Assembly: GCA_030248225.1 (NCBI GenBank)
Contig: JASANE010030317.1
Location: forward strand, 1-64,000
Reading direction: 5' to 3'
Source of the DNA: Trileptium ribeirensis
Taxonomy: Eukaryota > Nematoda > Enoplea > Enoplida > Thoracostomopsidae
Length of the DNA: 64,000 nucleotides
The notes under the pieces are model-generated. The model was not told where the DNA came from. It searched no databases and saw only the letters and a program-made list of their open reading frames with translations. A program made the translations under genes and the position numbers. This document shows, piece by piece, positions 58,701-64,000 of the stretch (the first letter of the stretch is position 1; every line of letters starts with the position of its first letter).

Positions 58701-59863
58701 AGCCCTAAACCTGTTTCACTCACATGCTGCACAGTTTCTACCCCCGGTTCTACACACATTCCCGTGTTGTCGGTTCTAGCCGACTCAGACTCAATCTCAA
58801 TCATATTCACCTGCCGGTTTGAGCTACTATGCAACGACAAACGATAACCGCGGTTCCCGACCTGGCCGGGTCCTACGGCTCCTACACTTAGGGACCGAAC
58901 TCTATTCGAATTTGATCCTACACATAAATTATAATTTTGAACGGAGCTAGGGCAATCAGGACAGCTCACTTCCCGACGCCTCCCTCGCAGCTGGCCAGTG
59001 TCCACGAGCGGTCTTCCCCGGCCTCTAAAGATACTAGGGGTACATATGCGCTTTCGAATTTTGAACGGAGTTAGGACAATCGGACTGACCCGTGTTCCGA
59101 AGGTCTCCATCGCACCTGACCAGTATCCTTTACGGTCTTCCCCGGTCGGTTGAAAAGCTACAGGGGCCTCACACGGCCGCCCTAAATTGGTGGAAGTCAG
59201 TTTAGTTAAGTTGGATGCATCCGCTAGGCTAAGTTCATTTAGTCCCTTAGGTTCTCGGTTCCTCGGTAATCCATTCCATCCATTAGGTTCCATTAGGTTC
59301 TCAGTATCCGCAAGTCCATTAGGTTCCATTAGGTTCGCAAGTTCCTCCGCAGGTTCTTCTGGTTCCGCTTCACATATATAATTTTGAATAAGCCTACACA
59401 AAGTCGCTTCCCCAGGTTGTACCGTGCCGGCGTTAGAGCCATTACCAGACACGCGACCCCTATTAATCGGCCCCCGAAGTCCGAACGGCGTCTCTCTAGG
59501 TTCCATTCCATTAGGTTCTCCATCCACTAGGTTCTTAAGTTCCATCCGACGTGCAGCCGCCTGAGATGGGTTACACGTGCCAGCGGTTGGGTCATTGCTT
59601 GACACGGATGCCCTATTAATCGGCCCCCGAAGTCCGAACGGCCACCTCCCATATTTCTCACTCGGCACATCAGGATCATTAGGCTCCTTTGGTTCCATTA
59701 GGTTCTGGGTTCCTCCTCCCCTCTCACTCCTCTGCTCGGTATCTCGGTTCTCTTCCTCTCCTCGCGCTGACTTCCTATCGGGATATACAAATAAGTTGGT
59801 TGGCCAACCAGTATTCACAAGGTCTCGGGTCACACCCTGCGCGCCAGAGGTTGGAAACAACAA
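55772..59863 (-). CDS. 1363-codon ORF ending in an envelope-like region
   Basis: The open frame follows an amber codon (59915-59917) with no other stop between; no ATG lies near its start, so it is probably reached by readthrough or from a spliced mRNA. Residues 1-300 are disordered, with LMEPNG-type repeats and a duplicated PFGLRGPINR (75-84 and 126-135). Residues ~500-900 are an unrecognised helical region. An acidic tract (~920-970) precedes a hydrophobic signal-like segment (~978-998). After that come a Cys-rich part, a furin-like RKKR near 1130, a Gly/Ala-rich hydrophobic stretch like a class I fusion peptide, and a heptad-like helix. The frame ends without a C-terminal membrane anchor. 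This resembles the fusion subunit of retroelement F-type envelopes, but that is inferred from layout. It occupies the place of pol, yet no RT, RNase H or integrase motif is present. Confidence 0.65.
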   Translation of the reverse strand: MLFPTSGAQGVTRDLVNTGWPTNLFVYPDRKSARGEEENRDTEQRSERGGGTQNLMEPKEPNDPDVPSEKYGRWPFGLRGPINRASVSSNDPTAGTCNPSQAAARRMELKNLVDGEPNGMEPRETPFGLRGPINRGRVSGNGSNAGTVQPGEATLCRLIQNYICEAEPEEPAEELANLMEPNGLADTENLMEPNGWNGLPRNREPKGLNELSLADASNLTKLTSTNLGRPCEAPVAFQPTGEDRKGYWSGAMETFGTRVSPIVLTPFKIRKRICTPSIFRGRGRPLVDTGQLRGRRREVSCPDCPSSVQNYNLCVGSNSNRVRSLSVGAVGPGQVGNRGYRLSLHSSSNRQVNMIEIESESARTDNTGMCVEPGVETVQHVSETGLGLHGDNAEPSAENTTSIEDHDNRASSCEVMEPNDIRVEPDNSMKDDVDKEEPMVTSKSSKIVMIEPMVSDIARRTNITENQRLENATEIVACQLSTAEAHEIGISSTGSPVDLTTVIERALRSPEPLRNANTFGRVGLETAINNTDTDLVAFKYKLDQRNTRMHKQQILDIILRKLYALDNTSELVEPLNLQGFPDEERLVLLGPDSEFVPAAKPECHGKFPHYILALPKLRFGEDRMPVRTLFYRRVIAVSERICHAHQLLRARVAGTARIDRRRDAAVLSGLLGFASPFLHTMPGIHVSSCMLKHLEGLLEIVARVISAMSITQAITEVYRSQIPILQTCIMCEERHNINFMPREECAFITYHGEWDYTGNLSADYGTIRRDGTVTIRPSSTQGLHTAYELIAYREANLEFLETIISAPYLLDHLVTEFDETGPKVPVQSIHHLVYAIMANALFIDMASKPKREELLYLRLLWLRKPAQNIWQNDPTEDMDLIPDMDHDADVTFIDEEELESELSAVLSDASDDEVDMPAIDSLDPDDLISDLRFSVDTEEASNGHDNADNGSGRVLPTGSSPNMLGQGVKAAVGLLTTGTKLMGLLIVLLILHQLGQTHAIATPFSDQVARLGAMVNQQVGTLIEPQGLVITTSQSTFLPIILRLSLDGLQPSRQATGMAWCVYTPRGKPCLGNCCPNPNCTTMPDLQQKIQELERELRSTYQGVLDTSYYMALMREYCEANSHLCEEPKIRKKRFLAALAGAAGVVTGFLGVGVAFTNAVHLKDLNKQVLALSKEMRNTYNVAYGNSRAIMKLTHANEELYSFLHHEMQEVVTMIDQVRCQEQRYVTEVHRELVNHMFRTSLRSSVDAVMEAMMSGQLSPKVVDASTLKNLFQKNSQIAQTILIREPALAYQFGQIYPVHIDLGSFKFAFILRVPLVTSDDVRPYFRIYNVGWNVPERSAHMKLPLPDYATQDRTSEWEPFAR

Positions 59864-59914
59864 AGCCGAGCGCCGTGTGGGTTCAGTATTGCTGTGTACT
59901 TTACCGTAGTTGTA

Positions 59915-59917
59915 CTA
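59915..59917 (-). other. In-frame amber codon between the NC and downstream ORFs
   Basis: TAG closes the zinc-knuckle ORF (GCA TAC GGA TAG). The same frame then stays open for 17 codons into the 1363-codon ORF and beyond to 55772. The bases after it are TAC AAC. This is the arrangement of retroviruses that express the downstream product by amber suppression. A simple mutation is the alternative. Confidence 0.75.
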
Positions 59918-60928
59918 TCCGTATGCAAGTGTTTCCTCTTCATATGTTTGACTTGGTTCAATGCCACCCCGCGACCTGATCGCTTGTGACCATTTTCGTG
60001 GTGTGTCCCTACTTGTTTGCAGTGAATTTACTTGATATGGGTTTAGTTCTGGTTCAATTTCATCTGGGTACTCTTGCTCAATTTCAAAACTTGGGCTGTT
60101 CTGTTCTTGCATTGATTCTTCAGTGACCATCAAGTTAACTTGTGCTGAACGGGTGCCTAAGCCAGCTCCTGCGCGTTCTTCCAGCGTGGACATTTCATGT
60201 CGCATGACATCTAATCGGTGTGCTAGCTCAGGATCTACTGCCTTGGTCACTGACATTACGCCGGCGTCACGGCGGTCAACTCGTTCGTTATTATGTATTG
60301 GTGCCTGCGCGGGTCTATTTCGAGGCACTGCTCCTAACTGATTTGCGTTATTCCAACCGTTACTCGGCGTGCGCGGTCGAAACGGCACGGCTTCGGCCGA
60401 CAATGGTTGAGGTGGTGCAGCATAGCGTCGATCGTATGTTGGGTTATACCCGTTGTTTCGTTGGTTATACTGATTTGCGCTGCGTCCGCGGGACCGATTA
60501 TAATATTCGGTCTGACCACCGTTGCCGTACGTGTTGTAATTTGCGGGCTCTGGGCGATAGTATCCCTGCTGCCCATAACCAGTGTATCCCCGCTGATTAG
60601 CTGTGTTATTCCAATCATCACGTCGCGAGTAGCGTGCTCCACCTCTAGGTTCAACTACTCGGTAGCGAGGACGATTATTGTACTGCGGTGGCGGCCTAGC
60701 ATATTCGATAGCGGGTGGTGGTGGTGCACCGTACGTGTACTTAGGCGCTGCGCGCGTGGCTAAGCGTGTATACTCGTTTTGCAATGGATCATATATGTCC
60801 ATTCGGAAATACGGGCATTCCCTAGCTAAATGCCCTAAATAACCACAGCGAAAGCATTGGTTTCCTACTGGCGTTACTGGTGGAATTGCATTTGCGCCTA
60901 TCTGCGGTGCTCCGTTATTCTGCATCAT
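59915..60928 (-). CDS. Nucleocapsid-like ORF with CCHC knuckle and RG/YG-rich tail
   Basis: This is the continuation of gag in another frame. The frame opens after 61145, upstream of the ATG at 60928, and the residues before that ATG (ending LDKRTEQHQLNA) already look coding. A single zinc knuckle, CFRCGYLGHLAREC (C-x2-C-x4-H-x4-C), binds nucleic acid in Gag proteins. It is followed by about 130 residues rich in Tyr, Asn, Gln, Gly and Arg (GGARYSRRDDW, GYGQQGYYRP, NYNTYGNGG, YNRSRGRS), a low-complexity RNA-binding style. The C-terminal part is acidic. It ends at the TAG at 59915, beyond which the same frame remains open. Role: packaging of the element's RNA. Confidence 0.85.
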   Translation of the reverse strand: MMQNNGAPQIGANAIPPVTPVGNQCFRCGYLGHLARECPYFRMDIYDPLQNEYTRLATRAAPKYTYGAPPPPAIEYARPPPQYNNRPRYRVVEPRGGARYSRRDDWNNTANQRGYTGYGQQGYYRPEPANYNTYGNGGQTEYYNRSRGRSANQYNQRNNGYNPTYDRRYAAPPQPLSAEAVPFRPRTPSNGWNNANQLGAVPRNRPAQAPIHNNERVDRRDAGVMSVTKAVDPELAHRLDVMRHEMSTLEERAGAGLGTRSAQVNLMVTEESMQEQNSPSFEIEQEYPDEIEPELNPYQVNSLQTSRDTPRKWSQAIRSRGGIEPSQTYEEETLAYG

Positions 60929-61061
60929 CGCATTTAATTGGTGTTGCTCGGTACGCTTGTCTAGTAAATCAATGAGCCGTGCGATAGTAGCATCGCTGCC
61001 GGCTGTAGTGCGCTTGTTATCATCGAGTTCCTCACGTATTTGGTCTACTAGCTGGTTATTT

Positions 61062-61823
61062 TCACCTCCCTGCGTCCATGTAGTTGACTGTTTTAGACCG
61101 GCTGCTTTTACGAACCGATACTCCGATAATATCCTTTTGGGACGCTATAATGGCGTCCTCCTTGTACTTGAGCTTATCCATCATGTGTTTGAAAGATGGA
61201 TAGGTTTTCCCTATAACACTAGACCTCAACTCCTTCCTCAGCCCTTGTCGCAAGAATTTCTGTAGTAGCGCGTCACGTTGTTCAACTTCTACCTCCGGGA
61301 ATGCTTTGTCCACTAGGTTTTGAAGGTCCAGTCCGTACGTAGCGACGGATTCTCGTTCTCCCTGTATTCGCATGCGTAGCGTGATTAATGCGTCTTCGTC
61401 GCGCTGCGAGGAGGAATACATGAAACCCATGTTGTAACAAAGGGCTTCGTATGTTTGTTTCTGGCAGTCCGGGAAGCTTTCGTATATTTTGAGCGCTTCT
61501 CCTCTTAATACAGTCGGGAAGCAGATAAGTTTCTGTTCTAATGTCCATCCATTCGCGTCCGTCAGGTTGTCATAGGTGGCTAGCCATGCCCCGAAGTCTT
61601 GTCCGTCAGCTCCTGAAAACTGTGGGATGTCACCTACGTGTATACTTGGCGCCGTTATGGTCGTCCGTTCCATTAGCTGCTGTAGGATTGCTACTAATGG
61701 GTCGCCTGGTACAGTGGGGCTGGGTCCATTTGTACTACCAGCCGTGGTGGTCGTACCACCTCCTACATTAGTTGTTGACGTGCCGCTAATCGGCGTTCTA
61801 TTTGCGCTCGCTGGCAATGACAT
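61062..61823 (-). CDS. Gag capsid region
   Basis: The ATG at 61823 (CAAAAATGTC context) opens a 253-aa frame. After a Thr/Gly-rich N-terminus comes a retrotransposon Gag domain: PQFSGADGQDFGAWLATYD, then WTLEQKLICFPTVLRGEALK, and LRMRIQGERESVATYGLDLQ. This layout (F-x-G ... W ... LxGxA) is that of Ty3/gypsy-type capsids. The last residues of this frame after about 61140 look non-coding, while the neighbouring frame is coding, so a +1 shift within the 80-base overlap (61065-61144) would join capsid to nucleocapsid. Whether the shift is programmed or a 1-base indel cannot be told from one copy. Confidence 0.85.
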   Translation of the reverse strand: MSLPASANRTPISGTSTTNVGGGTTTTAGSTNGPSPTVPGDPLVAILQQLMERTTITAPSIHVGDIPQFSGADGQDFGAWLATYDNLTDANGWTLEQKLICFPTVLRGEALKIYESFPDCQKQTYEALCYNMGFMYSSSQRDEDALITLRMRIQGERESVATYGLDLQNLVDKAFPEVEVEQRDALLQKFLRQGLRKELRSSVIGKTYPSFKHMMDKLKYKEDAIIASQKDIIGVSVRKSSRSKTVNYMDAGR

Positions 61824-62400
61824 TTTTGAATCCCGAATTAATGATAATCCCTAATTGTTTTGAGCTGTAGGGCGTCCGTAGCTCAAACCTGACTCGAGCA
61901 CGGATGTTAAGTGTATGATCAATTATACGTGTTTACTTTATTACGGAATTTCTGCTGTTAGTAAACTTCACTGTACCTGTGCGCCTATTCCTTGAGTATG
62001 TGGCTGATAGTGTGAAATTTTCGCTTCGCTTCGCTAGGTCTTACTAGCATGCAGTTTGCTCCTCGTTAGTTACCCTATGCGTTCTCACCAATCTCCGTAT
62101 GTGCACAAAGTATTCTAGCTGTTCAGTTTAGTGCGGCAAAATGTCTCAGATTACCGGGAAAATATTCTAACTAGATGCAACCGTTTTCTAGCTAGTATCG
62201 AGTCCCACCTTCACTGGGTAGCTTTAATCCTTACTTTTAGAAGACTGCCAGTAGCAGATAAATCGTTAAGCAAATTTCCTGCCTAATTTAGTAGCTTGCT
62301 AAAATAACCAGTGATCAATTACAGGGCACTAAATACCCAGGGCGGATCCCCAAAAATTTGTTAAAGCCTGGGTACCACTCAGCTCGAAGGTACGTGCAAA
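61824..62400 (-). other. 5' leader upstream of gag
   Basis: Non-coding sequence between gag and what should be the 5' LTR. A TGGGGATCCGCCCTGGG segment near 62340-62356 (minus strand) could mark a primer-binding region, but I cannot match it to a tRNA. The LTR itself is not recognisable to the right in the expected orientation. Confidence 0.4.
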
Positions 62401-63617
62401 TATTGACCGAACTATTCTCATTCACTCCATGCATGAACACTCCATAACACTAATAGTAAGGCGTACACAAACTGTTTTATAGCAAACGAAAACTATCATA
62501 CAAAACGAGTCCAATATTATATACTGACCATTTACACTTGGGCTACGGACGTCTTCGATACTCCGGCAACAAATTGTTGGTGGTCAGTGGATCCACGGCT
62601 CGGGGCTTGCGTTGATTTGATGGGCACGAGCGGCGAGGTGACGGCTGTGGCTCTCTAAGGCGGCACTCTCGTTTGCTGGCAGCGTCGAAATAGTCGAGGG
62701 ACAATGTCCGATATTGACGCTTCTACCAACAAACAGCCACGCGTTATTATTCCAGTCCGGGTAGGCAATGGCGATGACAATACGTCAATTACAGTTCTTG
62801 GCGACCGAGACAGTTAATAGATCCAAAGCCTGCCGCTAAATTGGATCGTTACAAATCGCCCAAAACGAATGATGTTAGCAAGTTCGACAATTAAACGATA
62901 GCTGTTTTGAAAGGTCGTTGGCAGTGACAAAGTGGTTGTCAATCCGCGACAAATATATCCGCGAGGTAGGATAATTATTACCAGTTATTCGTTGCCAACG
63001 TAGCAGAAGTACAGTTGGTCCGTCCGTAGTTGCAACGTTCAAATACGAACCGTGGCAATAACCTAAGCCAAAATATTAAGCTTAAAACGTAATCCAATTC
63101 GGTCAATGATGTACCTGAAATGCAGACATCGTGCCACTATACATTAATACCGGCGAAACCCAAAACAAACCAACACAAACCGAGTATCCCTTCACGCCAC
63201 CACTTTCCTTTTCATTTCACGTTATAATCTGAGATTGTCTCTCTAAGCTTACACCGGCCAATACTCATACGGTCCGGGAGCACCTATGACTCATGGATTA
63301 TCCGTCCCTAGACGAGCATTGTGCCGGGCGACCAGATTCCAATTTAGCTAGTCAAAACGGCCATGGTGCTCCTAGACCGTACGAGCTTAGCGTATTTAGA
63401 TTACTTCCAGACATGAAAACAAGAGCAATCAGGTTACTTAAATCATACAAATCACATCCTATCGAAACCAGTCAATCTTGCCCAAACGACAAATAGGTCT
63501 TTCATACATGGGTATATACACATGCGAGAGGTCTAGCAGCTTCTGGCTTAAAAGAGAAACTCCGTGGTCCCGAAAATTTATTGACGCCTTCTCACGGCGT
63601 GGCCCCCACTTAATTTA
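62401..63617. other. Unassigned right-hand sequence
   Basis: No ORF is recognised; a 67-codon frame at 63293-63496 has no features. In the main element this is where the 5' LTR is expected, but LTR landmarks (TATA box, stem-loops, TGTAACAGCCC) are not seen. The 5' LTR is therefore diverged, replaced or beyond the window. Confidence 0.4.
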
Positions 63618-63891
63618 TGTACTAGGACCAGTTCTGGCCCTAAGGGATCCCAGCTGCACCACGGTTTACTCTATTGTGGTGCCCGGACAACCCCGGCTTC
63701 CACGACTCCCCGGTGATCGATGCGATGACCTAAGGGAACCGCTTAGCTTAGCAGGCTGCCGGCGGGTTAACCAGGGTGTTCGGCCTGGCCCCTATGTTGG
63801 CCCACGTATCTAGTGGTATGAAGGTCCCCCGAGGGAGAGTCAACCCTTAAGCCTGCTCACAGGTAATAAGGCTGACTCGCCTTTCCCTCAT
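63618..63891 (+). repeat. 274-bp conserved unit, copy 3
   Basis: It matches 42316-42589 almost base for base, in the same orientation, from TGTACTAGGACC to TTTCCCTCAT, and diverges abruptly on both sides. Its orientation is opposite to the main element's genes, so it is not simply that element's 5' LTR. Confidence 0.75.
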
Positions 63892-64000
63892 ACAGTCCCT
63901 GGGCCCAAATGATACTGTAACGATCAGCCTGAGAAATATGATGAAAATTTTACCCCCCTTCCTTAGATTTGTGTATCTCTACGCCTCTCTCATTGGAATG

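Noticed and set aside
58980..59030. A DTG triplet (near residue 285 of the long ORF), suggestive of an aspartic protease
   Set aside because: The context is PLVDTGQLRGRR, without the hydrophobic flap and ILG-type motifs of retroviral proteases. A chance match.
62330..62410. A GAAGGTACGTGC similarity to the 3' internal regions at 46312 and 51607
   Set aside because: Only about ten bases match, and the orientation is wrong for the main element; too short to claim a second terminus.
63293..63496. A 67-codon frame near the right edge
   Set aside because: No motif, and it lies in sequence associated with retroelement ends.
1..64000. tRNA, rRNA, CRISPR arrays or prokaryotic operon signals
   Set aside because: None were seen by eye. 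The direct repeats present are transposon- or satellite-like, and the gene structure is eukaryotic.

Overview
The window is eukaryotic nuclear DNA, AT-rich and crowded with transposable elements. It is most likely from an insect or another arthropod: it carries an intron-split animal gene with ordinary GT-AG junctions, insect-type LTR retroelements, hAT elements, fold-back elements and LINE remnants. I cannot name the species from sequence alone.

Host gene. I can assemble one complete gene on the + strand, an orthologue of SETD3 (actin-histidine N-methyltransferase). It has six coding exons: 12301-12754, 15113-15420, 17438-17710, 26452-26632, 26782-26846 and 38996-39403. All phases agree, and the product is 562 aa, close to the 594 aa of the human protein. 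It spans 27 kb because introns 3 and 5 (8.7 and 12.1 kb) are filled with mobile DNA. In intron 3 these are a hAT MITE, a minisatellite-like array broken by a degenerate hAT transposase copy, and a 2.7-kb fold-back element ending 42 bp before exon 4. In intron 5 they are a LINE remnant holding a MITE, a nest of three hAT MITEs, a fifth related copy, and a 1.5-kb TIR element.

Left flank (1-12300). Positions 1-2071 are a long LTR of the retroelement family that dominates the right side. Then comes gene-free DNA, including about 900 bases (7501-8400) nearly devoid of C on the + strand.

Right flank (42.3-64 kb). This is a nest of one LTR-retroelement family. Its main member lies on the minus strand: gag (61823-61062), a zinc-knuckle ORF (60928-59915), a 1363-codon ORF continuing in frame after one amber codon and ending in an envelope-like region (59863-55772), a basic Ser/Thr-rich ORF (55793-55131), and two tandem paralogous ORFs of SGNH-hydrolase-like appearance (54988-53756 and 53498-52164). 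No protease, reverse transcriptase, RNase H or integrase is visible, so it should depend on polymerase from elsewhere. Its 3' LTR starts at 51090 and appears to be split by a second, internally deleted + strand member (45523 to about 49200). The LTRs exceed 2 kb and share a TATA box and two hairpins whose arms change in a compensatory way.

The retroelement is the most novel content. The points to follow up are the absence of pol, two in-frame amber codons, an envelope-like segment without a visible C-terminal anchor, a duplicated pseudo-SGNH gene, ATG codons placed directly after splice-acceptor-like AGs, and the covarying LTR hairpins.
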